This document shows, piece by piece, positions 18,716-28,562 of a stretch of DNA of 64,000 nucleotides. Origin of the DNA: Streptomyces toyocaensis (GTDB lineage: Bacteria > Actinomycetota > Actinomycetes > Streptomycetales > Streptomycetaceae); contig NZ_JFCB01000003.1 in the NCBI RefSeq assembly GCF_000725125.1, positions 247,360-311,359 on the forward strand, in the 5' to 3' direction. The first letter of the stretch is position 1. Each line of letters starts with the position of its first letter. Made by a program: the position numbers and the translations under genes. Under the pieces are notes generated by a model. That model was not told where the DNA came from, searched no databases, and worked only from the letters and a program-made list of their open reading frames with translations.

Positions 18716-19272
18716 TGACGACCACCACCACTCCGCGTCTGAAGACGAAGTACCGCGAGGAGATCGCGGGCAAGCTGCGCGAGCAGTTCTCCTACGAGAA
18801 CGTCATGCAGGTTCCCGGCCTCGTCAAGATCGTGGTCAACATGGGTGTGGGCGACGCCGCCCGCGACTCCAAGCTGATCGAGGGCGCCATCCGCGACCTC
18901 ACCACGATCACCGGTCAGAAGCCGGCCGTCACCAAGGCCCGCAAGTCCATCGCGCAGTTCAAGCTGCGTGAGGGCCAGCCGATCGGTGCCCACGTCACGC
19001 TCCGTGGCGACCGCATGTGGGAGTTCCTGGACCGCACCCTGTCGCTCGCGCTGCCGCGCATCCGCGACTTCCGCGGCCTGTCCCCCAAGCAGTTCGACGG
19101 CCGTGGCAACTACACCTTCGGTCTCACGGAGCAGGTCATGTTCCACGAGATCGACCAGGACAAGATCGACCGTGTCCGGGGTATGGACATCACCGTGGTG
19201 ACCACGGCGACCAACGACGAAGAGGGCCGTGCCCTTCTCCGTCACCTCGGCTTCCCGTTCAAGGAGGCGTGA
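18715..19272 (+). CDS. rplE: 50S ribosomal protein L5
   Basis: 185 residues. It binds 5S rRNA and contacts S13 and P-site t[22 protein letters not shown] and [16 protein letters not shown] are conserved. It begins within the rplX stop (TGATG). Confidence 0.98.
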   Translation: MTTTTTPRLKTKYREEIAGKLREQFSYENVMQVPGLVKIVVNMGVGDAARDSKLIEGAIRDLTTITGQKPAVTKARKSIAQFKLREGQPIGAHVTLRGDRMWEFLDRTLSLALPRIRDFRGLSPKQFDGRGNYTFGLTEQVMFHEIDQDKIDRVRGMDITVVTTATNDEEGRALLRHLGFPFKEA

Positions 19273-19277
19273 GCGAG

Positions 19278-19463
19278 ATGGCGAAGAAGGCTCTCATCGC
19301 GAAGGCTGCTCGCAAGCCCAAGTTCGGAGTGCGCGGCTACACCCGCTGCCAGCGCTGCGGTCGTCCGCACTCCGTGTACCGCAAGTTCGGCCTGTGCCGC
19401 GTGTGCCTTCGTGAGATGGCTCACCGTGGCGAGCTGCCGGGCGTGACCAAGAGCTCCTGGTAA
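19278..19463 (+). CDS. rpsN: 30S ribosomal protein S14, zinc-binding type
   Basis: 61 residues, the short zinc form (type Z), with a Cys-x2-Cys pair in [12 protein letters not shown] context (CQRC) and a second in CRVC. In Streptomyces a zinc-free paralogue made under zinc limitation is usually encoded elsewhere; none lies in this window. The ATG at 19278 is 5 bases after rplE. A 238-base spacer follows before rpsH, holding no gene I can support. Confidence 0.97.
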   Translation: MAKKALIAKAARKPKFGVRGYTRCQRCGRPHSVYRKFGLCRVCLREMAHRGELPGVTKSSW

Positions 19464-19701
19464 TCCGGTAGTTCCGGACTCCCAGGGCTCTCGGTAAGCA
19501 ATGGGAACGGCAGGAGGCCCGCCCCGCATGGCTTAGGCTTGTGGGGTTGGGCACCTGCCGTGCCCGTACGCACGCGGGCAGCTGCCCGCTCATGTTTGCT
19601 TACTACGCCGTAGGTCCACCGCGCCGCACCCGTCCCGTCTCGGATCGGGGAGAGGGATGGCGCACCAGGAAACCCCGGCGAGAGAGGCCGAAGGCCAATT
19701 C

Positions 19702-20100
19702 ATGACCATGACTGATCCGATCGCAGACATGCTTACGCGTCTGCGGAACGCGAACTCGGCGTACCACGACTCCGTGGCGATGCCGCACTCGAAGATCAAG
19801 TCGCACATCGCGGAGATCCTCCAGCAGGAGGGCTTCATCACGGGCTGGAAGGTCGAGGACGCCGAGGTCGGCAAGAACCTCGTCCTGGAGCTGAAGTTCG
19901 GCCCCAACCGTGAGCGCTCCATCGCGGGCATCAAGCGGATCTCCAAGCCCGGTCTCCGGGTGTACGCGAAGTCCACCAACCTGCCGAAGGTGCTGGGCGG
20001 CCTCGGCGTGGCGATCATCTCCACGTCGCACGGGCTCCTCACCGACAAGCAGGCCGGCAAGAAGGGCGTGGGTGGGGAAGTCCTCGCCTACGTCTGGTAG
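19702..20100 (+). CDS. rpsH: 30S ribosomal protein S8
   Basis: 132 residues from the ATG at 19702 ([17 protein letters not shown]), the standard actinobacterial N-terminus. A longer in-frame reading from 19657 lacks family support. It binds the central domain of 16S rRNA; in E. coli it represses the spc operon. The C-terminus [20 protein letters not shown] is conserved. Confidence 0.96.
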   Translation: MTMTDPIADMLTRLRNANSAYHDSVAMPHSKIKSHIAEILQQEGFITGWKVEDAEVGKNLVLELKFGPNRERSIAGIKRISKPGLRVYAKSTNLPKVLGGLGVAIISTSHGLLTDKQAGKKGVGGEVLAYVW

Positions 20101-20124
20101 CGGAAGGGAACGGAGGAAACAGCT

Positions 20125-20664
20125 ATGTCGCGCATCGGCAAGCTCCCCATCGCGGTTCCCGCCGGCGTGGACGTCACCATCGACGGCCGTACGGTCTCGG
20201 TCAAGGGCCCCAAGGGCACGCTGACCCACACCGTCGTGGCGCCGATCGAGATCGCCAAGGGTGAGGACGGCGTGCTCAACGTCACCCGCCCCAACGACGA
20301 GCGTCAGAACAAGGCCCTGCACGGCCTGTCCCGCACGCTGGTGGCGAACATGATCACCGGCGTGACCCAGGGTTACGTGAAGAAGCTCGAGATCAGCGGT
20401 GTCGGTTACCGCGTTGTCGCCAAGGGTTCGAACCTGGAGTTCTCCCTCGGTTACAGCCACCCGATCACGGTCGAGGCCCCCGAGGGCATCACCTTCAAGG
20501 TGGAGGCCCCCACCCGTTTCTCGGTCGAGGGCATCGACAAGCAGAAGGTCGGCGAGGTTGCGGCCAACATCCGCAAGCTGCGCAAGCCCGACCCGTACAA
20601 GGCCAAGGGCGTCAAGTACGAGGGCGAAGTCATCCGCCGCAAGGTCGGAAAGGCGGGTAAGTAA
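20125..20664 (+). CDS. rplF: 50S ribosomal protein L6
   Basis: 179 residues with two repeated L6 domains; [10 protein letters not shown] and [16 protein letters not shown] are diagnostic. It is located near the factor-binding site. A GGAGGA ribosome-binding site precedes the ATG at 20125. Confidence 0.98.
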   Translation: MSRIGKLPIAVPAGVDVTIDGRTVSVKGPKGTLTHTVVAPIEIAKGEDGVLNVTRPNDERQNKALHGLSRTLVANMITGVTQGYVKKLEISGVGYRVVAKGSNLEFSLGYSHPITVEAPEGITFKVEAPTRFSVEGIDKQKVGEVAANIRKLRKPDPYKAKGVKYEGEVIRRKVGKAGK

Positions 20665-20667
20665 GCC

Positions 20668-21051
20668 ATGGCATACGGGCAGAAGATCCTCAAGGGCGAC
20701 GCCTACAAGCGTGCTGCTATCAAGCGTCGTCACATCCGGATCCGCAAGAAGCTCGCGGGTACCGCCGAGCGTCCTCGCCTGGTCGTGACCCGCTCCAACC
20801 GCCACATCGTGGCGCAGGTGATCGACGACCTGAAGGGTCACACCCTGGCGTCCGCGTCCACCCTGGACGCGTCCATCCGGAGTGGCGAGGGCGACAAGTC
20901 CGCGCAGGCCAAGCAGGTCGGCGCCCTGGTCGCCGAGCGCGCCAAGGCCGCCGGTGTCGAGGCCGTCGTGTTCGACCGTGGTGGCAACCAGTACGCCGGG
21001 CGCATCGCCGCTCTGGCGGACGCCGCCCGCGAAGCCGGTCTGAAGTTCTGA
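20668..21051 (+). CDS. rplR: 50S ribosomal protein L18
   Basis: 127 residues. It binds 5S rRNA with L5 and L25-like proteins. [20 protein letters not shown] and the C-terminal [19 protein letters not shown] are conserved. Only three bases separate it from rplF. Confidence 0.98.
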   Translation: MAYGQKILKGDAYKRAAIKRRHIRIRKKLAGTAERPRLVVTRSNRHIVAQVIDDLKGHTLASASTLDASIRSGEGDKSAQAKQVGALVAERAKAAGVEAVVFDRGGNQYAGRIAALADAAREAGLKF

Positions 21052-21092
21052 GCCGGTTCCGTAGCTAGCGGAAACAGAGAGAGGTAATTCCA

Positions 21093-21698
21093 ATGGCTGG
21101 ACCCCAGCGCCGCGGTGGCGGTGCCGGTGGCGGCGAGCGGCGGGACCGGAAGGGCCGTGACGGCGGCGCAGCTGCCGCCGAGAAGACCGCATACGTTGAG
21201 CGCGTCGTCGCGATCAACCGTGTCGCCAAGGTTGTGAAGGGTGGTCGTCGCTTCAGCTTCACCGCGCTGGTCGTGGTGGGCGACGGTGACGGCACCGTGG
21301 GTGTCGGATACGGCAAGGCCAAGGAGGTGCCGGCCGCCATCGCCAAGGGCGTTGAGGAGGCCAAGAAGCACTTCTTCAAGGTCCCCCGCATCCAGGGCAC
21401 CATCCCGCACCCCATCCAGGGTGAGAAGGCTGCCGGCGTCGTGCTGCTCAAGCCCGCGTCGCCCGGTACCGGCGTGATCGCCGGTGGTCCGGTGCGTGCC
21501 GTGCTCGAGTGCGCCGGTATCCACGACGTGCTGTCGAAGTCGCTCGGCTCCGACAACCAGATCAACATCGTGCACGCGACCGTGGAGGCCCTCAAGGGCC
21601 TGCAGCGTCCCGAGGAGATCGCGGCCCGCCGTGGTCTGCCCCTCGAGGACGTCGCTCCCGCGGCTCTTCTCCGTGCGCGTGCCGGGGCGGGTGCGTAG
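21093..21698 (+). CDS. rpsE: 30S ribosomal protein S5
   Basis: 201 residues with a Gly/Arg-rich N-terminal extension (about residues 1-28) before the core [20 protein letters not shown]. It contributes to the mRNA entry pore and decoding fidelity. [12 protein letters not shown] is the conserved loop near spectinomycin-resistance positions. Confidence 0.98.
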   Translation: MAGPQRRGGGAGGGERRDRKGRDGGAAAAEKTAYVERVVAINRVAKVVKGGRRFSFTALVVVGDGDGTVGVGYGKAKEVPAAIAKGVEEAKKHFFKVPRIQGTIPHPIQGEKAAGVVLLKPASPGTGVIAGGPVRAVLECAGIHDVLSKSLGSDNQINIVHATVEALKGLQRPEEIAARRGLPLEDVAPAALLRARAGAGA

Positions 21699-21701
21699 GT
21701 C

Positions 21702-21884
21702 ATGGCGCAGCTCAAGATCACGCAGGTCAAGTCCTACATCGGCAGCAAGCAGAACCACCGTGACACGCTGCGTTCGCTTGGCCTGAAGAGGGTCAACGAC
21801 GTGGTCGTCAAGGAGGACCGCCCCGAGTTCCGCGGCATGGTGCACACCGTCCGCCACCTCGTGACGGTCGAGGAGGTCGACTGA
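21702..21884 (+). CDS. rpmD: 50S ribosomal protein L30
   Basis: 60 residues, normal for the short bacterial L30, with [20 protein letters not shown] and a C-terminal [15 protein letters not shown]. It lies 3 bases after rpsE and 2 bases before rplO. Confidence 0.98.
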   Translation: MAQLKITQVKSYIGSKQNHRDTLRSLGLKRVNDVVVKEDRPEFRGMVHTVRHLVTVEEVD

Positions 21885-21886
21885 TC

Positions 21887-22342
21887 ATGGCGGAGAACAA
21901 CCCGCTCAAGATCCACAACCTCCGTCCCGCCCCCGGCGCCAAGACCGCGAAGACCCGTGTCGGTCGTGGTGAGGCGTCGAAGGGTAAGACGGCCGGTCGT
22001 GGTACGAAGGGCACCAAGGCCCGTTACCAGGTTCCGGAGCGCTTCGAGGGTGGCCAGATGCCGCTCCACATGCGCCTCCCGAAGCTGAAGGGCTTCAAGA
22101 ACCCGTTCAAGACCGAGTTCCAGGTCGTCAACCTGGACAAGCTCGCCTCCCTCTACCCCGAGGGCGGGGAGGTCACGGTCGAGGACCTGGTCGCCAAGGG
22201 TGCCGTGCGCAAGAACCAGCTCGTCAAGGTCCTGGGCCAGGGCGAGATCTCCGTGGCGCTGCAGGTGACGGTCGACGCCGTCTCCGGCTCCGCCAAGGAG
22301 AAGATCACCGCCGCCGGCGGTACCGTCACCGAGCTCGTCTGA
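21887..22342 (+). CDS. rplO: 50S ribosomal protein L15
   Basis: 151 residues. The N-terminal segment is basic ([20 protein letters not shown] and [14 protein letters not shown]) and penetrates 23S rRNA; the globular C-terminus follows. It is the last ribosomal gene before a strong hairpin and the secY gene. Confidence 0.98.
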   Translation: MAENNPLKIHNLRPAPGAKTAKTRVGRGEASKGKTAGRGTKGTKARYQVPERFEGGQMPLHMRLPKLKGFKNPFKTEFQVVNLDKLASLYPEGGEVTVEDLVAKGAVRKNQLVKVLGQGEISVALQVTVDAVSGSAKEKITAAGGTVTELV

Positions 22343-22378
22343 CCCGTTCAGGTGTCTCGATGACGTAGAGCGATCCCG

Positions 22379-22412
22379 ACCGGGGATACCCCACAAATGG
22401 GGTATCCCCGGT
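22379..22412 (+). terminator. Hairpin between rplO and secY
   Basis: ACCGGGGATACCCC (22379-22392) pairs perfectly over 14 bases with GGGGTATCCCCGGT (22399-22412) across a 6-base loop. It lies in the 244-base gap before secY and is likely a terminator or attenuator separating ribosomal from secY-adk expression. Confidence 0.7.
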
Positions 22413-22586
22413 TGGTCGTTCCTAGGGCGGCAGTCTCGCCGGTAAGGTGGCCTGCGCTGCCCGCTGACCTCGGGCGCCCCACACGGGGCACTCAGAGCGG
22501 CAGTTGACCGTTACGTAATCGTCCTTAGTCGGAATCTCAAGACCGTCACCCTTGACGCAGTTGCGCGGGGGGTCGCAGGAGGCACC

Positions 22587-23900
22587 GTGCTCACCGCGTT
22601 CGCCCGGGCGTTCAAGACGCCCGACCTGCGCAAGAAGCTGCTCTTCACGCTCGCCATCATTGTGGTGTACCGCATCGGTACCAACGTTCCCATTCCGGGC
22701 GTGGACTACCGCAACGTACAGACCTGTATCGACAACGCCGAGGCCAACTCGGGTCTGTTCGGTCTGGTCAACATGTTCAGCGGCGGCGCGCTGCTCCAGA
22801 TCACGATCTTCGCGCTGGGCATCATGCCGTACATCACCGCGGCCATCATTCTGCAGCTGCTGACGGTGGTGATCCCGCGCCTGGAGGCCCTCAAGAAGGA
22901 GGGCCAGGCCGGTACGGCGAAGATCACGCAGTACACCCGTTACCTGACCGTCGCGCTCGCCATCCTCCAGGGCACCGGCCTGGTGGCCACCGCCCGCAGC
23001 GGTGCCCTGTTCCAGGGCTGCCCGGTCGCGAGCCAGATCGTCCCGGACCAGTCGATCTTCGTGACGATCACCATGGTCATCACGATGACCGCCGGCACGG
23101 CGTTCGTCATGTGGCTCGGTGAGCTCATCACCGACCGCGGCATCGGCAACGGCATGTCGATCCTGATGTTCATCTCGATCGCCGCGACCTTCCCCTCCGC
23201 CCTGTGGGCCATCAAGGAGCAGGGCAGCCTGGCGGGCGGCTGGATCGAGTTCGGCACCGTCATGCTCGTCGGGTTCGTCATGGTCGGCCTGGTGGTCTTC
23301 GTCGAGCAGGCCCAGCGCCGGATCCCCGTGCAGTACGCCAAGCGCATGGTCGGCCGCCGTTCCTACGGCGGTACGTCGACGTACATCCCGCTCAAGGTGA
23401 ACCAGGCGGGTGTGATCCCCGTCATCTTCGCCGCGTCGCTGCTGTACATCCCGGCGCTGATCGTCCAGTTCTCCAACTCGACGGCGGGCTGGGCGACGTG
23501 GGTCGAGGCGAATCTGGCCAACCCCGCCGCCACGGCGCACATCATTCTGTACTTCCTGATGATCGTGTTCTTCGCGTTCTTCTATGTGGCGATCTCCTTC
23601 AACCCCGAGGAAGTCGCCGACAACATGAAGAAGTATGGTGGCTTCATCCCGGGCATCCGGGCTGGCCGACCGACCGCTGAGTACCTCAGCTTCGTACTCA
23701 ACCGGATCACCTGGCCGGGTTCGCTGTACTTGGGTCTGATCTCTCTCGTGCCGACAATGGCGTTGGCTGGTTTCGGGGCGAACCAGAACTTCCCGTTCGG
23801 CGGGACCAGCATCCTGATCATCGTGGGTGTCGGTCTCGAGACGGTGAGGCAGATCGAGAGCCAGCTCCAGCAGCGCAATTACGAAGGGTTCCTCCGCTGA
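22587..23900 (+). CDS. secY: Preprotein translocase channel subunit SecY
   Basis: 437 residues, with ten predicted membrane segments, forming the protein-conducting channel with SecE and SecG in the cytoplasmic membrane. Motifs are GTNVPIPGVDY after the first helix, GIMPYITAAIILQLL in the second, and PLKVNQAGVIPVIFA in the seventh. The start is a GTG at 22587 with CAGGAGG six bases upstream. The stop overlaps the adk start (TGATG), the common secY-adk coupling. Confidence 0.97.
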   Translation: MLTAFARAFKTPDLRKKLLFTLAIIVVYRIGTNVPIPGVDYRNVQTCIDNAEANSGLFGLVNMFSGGALLQITIFALGIMPYITAAIILQLLTVVIPRLEALKKEGQAGTAKITQYTRYLTVALAILQGTGLVATARSGALFQGCPVASQIVPDQSIFVTITMVITMTAGTAFVMWLGELITDRGIGNGMSILMFISIAATFPSALWAIKEQGSLAGGWIEFGTVMLVGFVMVGLVVFVEQAQRRIPVQYAKRMVGRRSYGGTSTYIPLKVNQAGVIPVIFAASLLYIPALIVQFSNSTAGWATWVEANLANPAATAHIILYFLMIVFFAFFYVAISFNPEEVADNMKKYGGFIPGIRAGRPTAEYLSFVLNRITWPGSLYLGLISLVPTMALAGFGANQNFPFGGTSILIIVGVGLETVRQIESQLQQRNYEGFLR

Positions 23901-24553
23901 TGCGAATCGTCCTCGTCGGGCCGCCGGGTGCTGGTAAAGGTACGCAGGCCACCCGCCTTGCCGAGAAACTGCGCATCCCGCACATCTCCACAGGTGACCT
24001 GTTCCGCGCCAACATCAGCCGGCAGACGGAGCTCGGGAAGCTCGCGAAGTCCTACATGGACGCGGGCAATCTCGTCCCCGACGAGGTCACCATCGCCATG
24101 GCCAAGGACCGCATGGAGCAGCCCGACGCCGAGGGCGGCTTCCTGCTGGACGGCTTCCCGCGCAACGTGTCGCAGGCCGAGGCGCTGGACGAGCTGCTGC
24201 AGACCGAGGGCATCAAGCTGGACGCCGTGCTCGATCTGGAAGCTCCCGAGGACGAGGTCGTCAAGCGGATCGCCGGGCGGCGCGTCTGCCGCAAGGACTC
24301 CGCGCACGTGTTCCACGTGACGTACAGCCCGCCGAAGCAGGAGGGTGTCTGCGACGCCTGCGGTGGTGAGCTCTACCAGCGTGACGACGACTCCGAGGAG
24401 ACGGTGCGGACGCGGCTGGAGGTCTACCACACGCAGACCGAGCCGATCATCGGCTACTACCGGGCGCAGGGGCTCGTGGTCACCATCTCCGCGATGGGTC
24501 CCGTCGACGAGGTCACGGGCCGTGCGCTGGAGGCGCTGAAGAGCGGTAAGTAG
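23900..24553 (+). CDS. adk: Adenylate kinase
   Basis: 217 residues. It interconverts ATP + AMP and 2 ADP in the cytoplasm. The P-loop GPPGAGKGTQ is at residues 7-16 and the AMP-binding segment is HISTGDLFRA. The long-type LID carries a zinc-ribbon-like set of Cys (VCRKD and CDACGG), and the conserved GFPRNVSQAEAL is present. Translationally coupled to secY. Confidence 0.97.
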   Translation: MRIVLVGPPGAGKGTQATRLAEKLRIPHISTGDLFRANISRQTELGKLAKSYMDAGNLVPDEVTIAMAKDRMEQPDAEGGFLLDGFPRNVSQAEALDELLQTEGIKLDAVLDLEAPEDEVVKRIAGRRVCRKDSAHVFHVTYSPPKQEGVCDACGGELYQRDDDSEETVRTRLEVYHTQTEPIIGYYRAQGLVVTISAMGPVDEVTGRALEALKSGK

Positions 24554-24569
24554 TTCCGTACGTCGGTCG

Positions 24570-24604
24570 CAGCCGCGGTTCCTTGGCGCAAGGAGCCGCG
24601 GCTG
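24570..24604 (+). terminator. Hairpin after adk
   Basis: CAGCCGCGGTTCCTT (24570-24584) pairs with AAGGAGCCGCGGCTG (24590-24604), a 15-base stem with one G-T wobble and a 5-base loop. It lies 17 bases after adk and probably ends the secY-adk transcript. Confidence 0.7.
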
Positions 24605-24714
24605 TGGCTTGAGCGGGGTGTTCGCCCGGCCCGGCGGAGCCGCCCGCGGATCGCGCCCCGTATCGTTGGATGTGCTCGTTTCCCTGCCTGGTCCCAGAAA
24701 GGCCCCCGTCCCCC

Positions 24715-25551
24715 ATGGTGCAGATCAAGAGCCCTGAGCAGATCGCCAAGATGCGTGAGGCGGGGCTGGTCGTCGCCGCCATCCACGCGGCCACCCGTGA
24801 GGCCGCCGTGCCCGGGGCCACGACGAAGGATCTGGACCAGGTCGCGCGCAAGGTCCTCGCCGAGCACAACGCCAAGCCGAACTTCCTCGGCTACGGCGGT
24901 TTCCCCGCGACGATCTGCACCTCGGTCAACGAGGTCGTCGTCCACGGCATCCCCTCCGACGACGTCGTGCTCAAGGACGGCGACATCATCTCCATCGACT
25001 GTGGCGCGATCATCGACGGCTGGCACGGTGACGCCGCCTACACCGCCTTCGTCGGGTCCGGCCACTCCCCGGAGCTGGTCGAGCTGTCCCGGGTGACCGA
25101 GGAGTCGATGTGGGCCGGCATCGCGGCCATGAAGCAGGGCAACCGGCTCGTCGACATCTCGCGCGCCGTGGAGACGTACATCCGTCGCCAGCCGAAGCCG
25201 GGCGGCGGCAAGTACGGGATCATCGAGGACTACGGCGGCCACGGCATCGGCACCGAGATGCACATGGACCCGCATCTGCTGAACTACGTCGACCGCAAGC
25301 GGGGCAAGGGCCCCAAGCTGATCCCGGGCTTCTGCCTCGCCATCGAGCCGATGGTCTCCCTGGGCACCCCGAAGACGGAGGTCCTCTCCGACGACTGGAC
25401 CGTCATCACCACGGACGGCACCTGGTCGTCCCACTGGGAGCACTCCGTCGCCCTGACCGCCGAGGGCCCCCTCGTCCTGACGGCCCCCGACGGCGGCAAG
25501 GCAAAGCTCGCCGAGATGGGCGTCACGGCGGCGCCGGACCCGCTCGGCTGA
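24715..25551 (+). CDS. map: Type I methionine aminopeptidase
   Basis: 278 residues. It removes the initiator Met from nascent proteins. The pita-bread fold and its metal ligands are visible: Asp residues in IDCGAIIDGWHGDAAYT, His in GGHGIGTEMH, Glu in CLAIEPM, and Glu in WSSHWEHSVALT. I take the ATG at 24715 (MVQIKSPEQIAKM). An in-frame reading from 24670 adds a Cys/Pro segment not typical of the family. Streptomyces usually has further paralogues. Confidence 0.95.
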   Translation: MVQIKSPEQIAKMREAGLVVAAIHAATREAAVPGATTKDLDQVARKVLAEHNAKPNFLGYGGFPATICTSVNEVVVHGIPSDDVVLKDGDIISIDCGAIIDGWHGDAAYTAFVGSGHSPELVELSRVTEESMWAGIAAMKQGNRLVDISRAVETYIRRQPKPGGGKYGIIEDYGGHGIGTEMHMDPHLLNYVDRKRGKGPKLIPGFCLAIEPMVSLGTPKTEVLSDDWTVITTDGTWSSHWEHSVALTAEGPLVLTAPDGGKAKLAEMGVTAAPDPLG

Positions 25552-25646
25552 CGACCGGAAACGGGCGCGTCCGCCGGTCGAAGGCCGGCGTCGAGGGGTG
25601 GGCTCCGGTCGGTTAAGGATCTCCCGGGTGGGGCAGGCTATCTCGA

Positions 25647-25676
25647 TTCGTGTTTCCGGGTGCGCTGACGTAGACT
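25647..25676 (+). promoter_or_regulatory. Probable promoter for infA
   Basis: TTCGTG (25647-25652), an 18-base spacer and TAGACT (25671-25676). The -10 box is a very good HrdB-type match; the -35 is weak. It lies in the 217-base gap between map and infA, about 93 bases before the start. Confidence 0.5.
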
Positions 25677-25768
25677 GACTCGTCGGCTCTTGTGCACCCG
25701 CATGTCTGCATGTGCTCACCACGGTGCACGCCGGAGTCGATCAAGGTAGTCGATTCGAAGGGCGAAGC

Positions 25769-25990
25769 GTGGCCAAGAAGCAAGGTGCCATCGAGATCGA
25801 GGGCACTGTCGTCGAGTCTCTTCCGAACGCCATGTTCAAGGTCGAGCTCCAGAACGGCCACCAGGTCCTGGCACACATCAGCGGCAAGATGCGCATGCAC
25901 TACATCCGCATCCTCCCTGACGACCGGGTCGTGGTGGAGCTGTCTCCGTACGACCTGACGCGTGGCCGGATCGTCTACCGGTACAAGTAG
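25769..25990 (+). CDS. infA: Translation initiation factor IF-1
   Basis: 73 residues from a GTG at 25769 ([17 protein letters not shown]). The S1-type OB fold contains [20 protein letters not shown] and the C-terminal [14 protein letters not shown]-1 blocks the A site during initiation. It probably starts a new transcript that continues into rpmJ-rpsM-rpsK-rpoA-rplQ. Confidence 0.97.
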   Translation: MAKKQGAIEIEGTVVESLPNAMFKVELQNGHQVLAHISGKMRMHYIRILPDDRVVVELSPYDLTRGRIVYRYK

Positions 25991-26050
25991 ATCTTGCCCG
26001 CGCCCCGGCCCGCCGGGGTGATGGCACTGACCCGGAGAACCTCACATCCC

Positions 26051-26164
26051 ATGAAGGTCAAGCCGAGCGTCAAGAAGATCTGCGACAAGTGCAGGGTGAT
26101 CCGCCGTCACGGCCGGGTCATGGTCATCTGCGAGAACCCGCGCCACAAGCAGCGCCAGGGCTGA
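26051..26164 (+). CDS. rpmJ: 50S ribosomal protein L36, zinc-binding form
   Basis: 37 residues ([20 protein letters not shown], then ending RHKQRQG). Cys at 11, 14 and 27 and His at 32 form the zinc ribbon, so this is the C+ (zinc) form. The ATG is at 26051 and the stop TGA at 26162-26164. Usual position between infA and rpsM. A gene-free spacer of about 190 bases with short inverted repeats follows before rpsM. Confidence 0.97.
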   Translation: MKVKPSVKKICDKCRVIRRHGRVMVICENPRHKQRQG

Positions 26165-26356
26165 CCGCAGCACGACCGACCCTCTGCGACTTCCGCAGAA
26201 CTTCGCGCGACGCGAGCAGTACACGTTCATACGCAGGTCCCGAGCCGCACGGCTCGACACCCCCGGCTCGGAGGCCGGGGACCCGGTCCGTACCTCGTAC
26301 GGCGGGCGGGGAGCCGGTCCTGTGGAAGACCTCCGACAATCAACTGGAGCCATTGA

Positions 26357-26737
26357 ATGGCACGCGTTTCCGGTGTTGACATCCCGCGCGAAAAGCGCGT
26401 GGAGATCGCCCTCACCTACGTGTTCGGCATCGGCCGGACCCTTTCGCAGCAGACGCTGGCCGCCACCGGCGTCGACCCGAACACCCGCGTTCGCGACCTC
26501 TCCGAGGAGCAGCTCGTCGCGATCCGCGAGTACGTCGACAACAACATCAAGACCGAGGGTGACCTCCGTCGCGAGATCCAGGCCGACATCCGCCGCAAGG
26601 TCGAGATCGGTACCTACCAGGGTCTGCGTCACCGTCGCGGTCTGCCCGTCCGCGGTCAGCGCACCAGCACCAACGCGCGTACCCGCAAGGGCCCGCGTCG
26701 CGCCATCGCCGGCAAGAAGAAGCCGGGCAAGAAGTAG
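26357..26737 (+). CDS. rpsM: 30S ribosomal protein S13
   Basis: 126 residues. The N-terminus is [20 protein letters not shown], with helix-two-turn-helix [19 protein letters not shown]. The basic tail ([16 protein letters not shown]) contacts P-site tRNA. It sits in the head with S19. The ATG at 26357 has TGGAG upstream. Confidence 0.98.
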   Translation: MARVSGVDIPREKRVEIALTYVFGIGRTLSQQTLAATGVDPNTRVRDLSEEQLVAIREYVDNNIKTEGDLRREIQADIRRKVEIGTYQGLRHRRGLPVRGQRTSTNARTRKGPRRAIAGKKKPGKK

Positions 26738-26801
26738 TCCTCAGCGGACGCTCATCCAGCGGTCTTGCTGCAGGACCGACCACCTCCCGTAGGAGTTATA
26801 G

Positions 26802-27206
26802 ATGCCCCCCAAGGGTCGTCAGGGCGCTGCCAAGAAGGTGCGCCGCAAGGAAAAGAAGAACGTCGCTCACGGCCACGCGCACATCAAGAGCACGTTCAAC
26901 AACACCATCGTCTCGATCACGGACCCGTCCGGCAACGTGATCTCCTGGGCCTCCGCCGGCCACGTCGGCTTCAAGGGCTCCCGGAAGTCCACGCCGTTCG
27001 CCGCGCAGATGGCCGCCGAGTCGGCCGCCCGCCGCGCCCAGGAGCACGGCATGCGCAAGGTCGACGTGTTCGTCAAGGGCCCGGGCTCCGGTCGTGAGAC
27101 CGCGATCCGTTCCCTGCAGGCCACGGGTCTCGAGGTCGGCTCCATCCAGGACGTCACCCCGACCCCGCACAACGGCTGCCGTCCGCCGAAGCGCCGCCGC
27201 GTCTGA
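26802..27206 (+). CDS. rpsK: 30S ribosomal protein S11
   Basis: 134 residues. Core motifs are [19 protein letters not shown] and [19 protein letters not shown], and the C-terminus is [13 protein letters not shown]. It lines the mRNA exit platform. AGGAG precedes the ATG at 26802. rpsD, which sits between rpsK and rpoA in E. coli, is absent here, as is usual in Streptomyces. Confidence 0.98.
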   Translation: MPPKGRQGAAKKVRRKEKKNVAHGHAHIKSTFNNTIVSITDPSGNVISWASAGHVGFKGSRKSTPFAAQMAAESAARRAQEHGMRKVDVFVKGPGSGRETAIRSLQATGLEVGSIQDVTPTPHNGCRPPKRRRV

Positions 27207-27360
27207 CGCACGGCGGCTTCGGTCGGCTTCGGGTTCCGGGCGGTACGGCTCGTAAGGGCCGTATCGCCCGTACCCTTGCAGTACCCGCACTTTTCACCGG
27301 GTGCGGTTTCCGTCGGGCGTCAAATAGCGGGCGTCCACGAGAGAAGGATCTGATCCACAC

Positions 27361-28383
27361 ATGCTGATCGCTCAGCGTCCCTCGTTGACCGAAGAGGTCG
27401 TCGACGAATTCCGCTCCCGGTTCGTGATCGAGCCGCTGGAGCCGGGCTTCGGCTACACCCTCGGCAACTCCCTCCGCCGCACCCTCCTGTCGTCGATCCC
27501 CGGTGCCGCTGTCACCAGCATCCGCATCGACGGCGTCCTGCACGAGTTCACCACCGTGCCGGGCGTCAAGGAGGACGTCACCGACCTGATCCTCAACATC
27601 AAGCAGCTGGTCGTCTCCTCCGAGCACGACGAGCCCGTGGTGATGTACCTGCGCAAGCAGGGTCCGGGTCTGGTCACCGCCGCCGACATCGCGCCCCCGG
27701 CCGGTGTCGAGGTGCACAACCCCGACCTCGTCCTCGCCACGCTCAACGGCAAGGGCAAGCTGGAGATGGAGCTGACCGTCGAGCGCGGTCGCGGCTACGT
27801 CTCCGCCGTGCAGAACAAGCAGGTCGGTCAGGAGATCGGGCGTATCCCGGTCGACTCGATCTACTCGCCGGTTCTCAAGGTCACCTACAAGGTCGAGGCG
27901 ACCCGTGTCGAGCAGCGCACCGACTTCGACAAGCTGATCGTCGACGTCGAGACCAAGCAGGCGATGCGTCCGCGCGACGCCATGGCCTCCGCCGGCAAGA
28001 CCCTGGTCGAGCTGTTCGGTCTCGCCCGCGAGCTGAACATCGACGCCGAGGGCATCGACATGGGCCCGTCCCCCACGGACGCCGCCCTCGCCGCCGACCT
28101 GGCGCTGCCGATCGAGGAGCTGGAGCTCACCGTTCGGTCGTACAACTGCCTCAAGCGTGAGGGCATCCACTCCGTGGGTGAGCTCGTCGCTCGCAGCGAG
28201 GCGGACCTGCTCGACATCCGCAACTTCGGTGCGAAGTCGATCGACGAGGTCAAGGCGAAGCTGGCCGGCATGGGCCTGGCCCTCAAGGACAGCCCGCCCG
28301 GATTCGACCCCACCGCCGCCGCGGACGCGTTCGGTGCGGACGACGACGCGGACGCGGGCTTCGTCGAGACCGAGCAGTACTGA
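27361..28383 (+). CDS. rpoA: RNA polymerase alpha subunit
   Basis: 340 residues. The N-terminal assembly domain (about 1-230) shows [20 protein letters not shown] and [21 protein letters not shown] linker leads to the C-terminal helix-hairpin-helix domain (about 245-315, [17 protein letters not shown] and [19 protein letters not shown]) that contacts UP elements and activators. The C-terminus is acidic ([12 protein letters not shown]). GAGAAGGATC precedes the ATG. A repeat-containing spacer separates it from rplQ. Confidence 0.98.
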   Translation: MLIAQRPSLTEEVVDEFRSRFVIEPLEPGFGYTLGNSLRRTLLSSIPGAAVTSIRIDGVLHEFTTVPGVKEDVTDLILNIKQLVVSSEHDEPVVMYLRKQGPGLVTAADIAPPAGVEVHNPDLVLATLNGKGKLEMELTVERGRGYVSAVQNKQVGQEIGRIPVDSIYSPVLKVTYKVEATRVEQRTDFDKLIVDVETKQAMRPRDAMASAGKTLVELFGLARELNIDAEGIDMGPSPTDAALAADLALPIEELELTVRSYNCLKREGIHSVGELVARSEADLLDIRNFGAKSIDEVKAKLAGMGLALKDSPPGFDPTAAADAFGADDDADAGFVETEQY

Positions 28384-28410
28384 GTTCGGGACCGACGGTC
28401 CATATCCGGG

Positions 28411-28475
28411 TGCGGGTGCGCTGTGGCTTGTCGCGCAGTTCCCCGCGCCCCTTCCGGGAGCGCCCCTTCGGGGCT
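28411..28475 (+). repeat. Streptomyces intergenic repeat, copy after rpoA
   Basis: The 25-base core at 28430-28454 (beginning GTCGCGCAGTTCCCC) is identical to the copy at 29113-29137 after rplQ. A small hairpin, GCCCC (28462-28466) with GGGGC (28470-28474) around TTC, ends it. I recognise this as a family found between many Streptomyces genes, often in terminator positions. Confidence 0.7.
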
Positions 28476-28562
28476 GCTTCCGGATCTCCGACAGGCGACC
28501 GCCTGCTCGGATACTGACTCCGGTACCTGATACGGCCGGGGCAGACACCTAGGAGAAACACC

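Noticed and set aside
19603..21857. Long minus-strand open frames opposite the ribosomal genes (for example 19603-21192 and 20838-21857)
   Set aside because: They are antisense shadows of high-GC codon bias; products are low-complexity and the plus strand holds clear ribosomal proteins.
26166..26356. Possible RNA element between rpmJ and rpsM
   Set aside because: Short inverted repeats such as CGAGCC/GGCTCG are present but no recognisable structured RNA family; expected by chance at this GC content.
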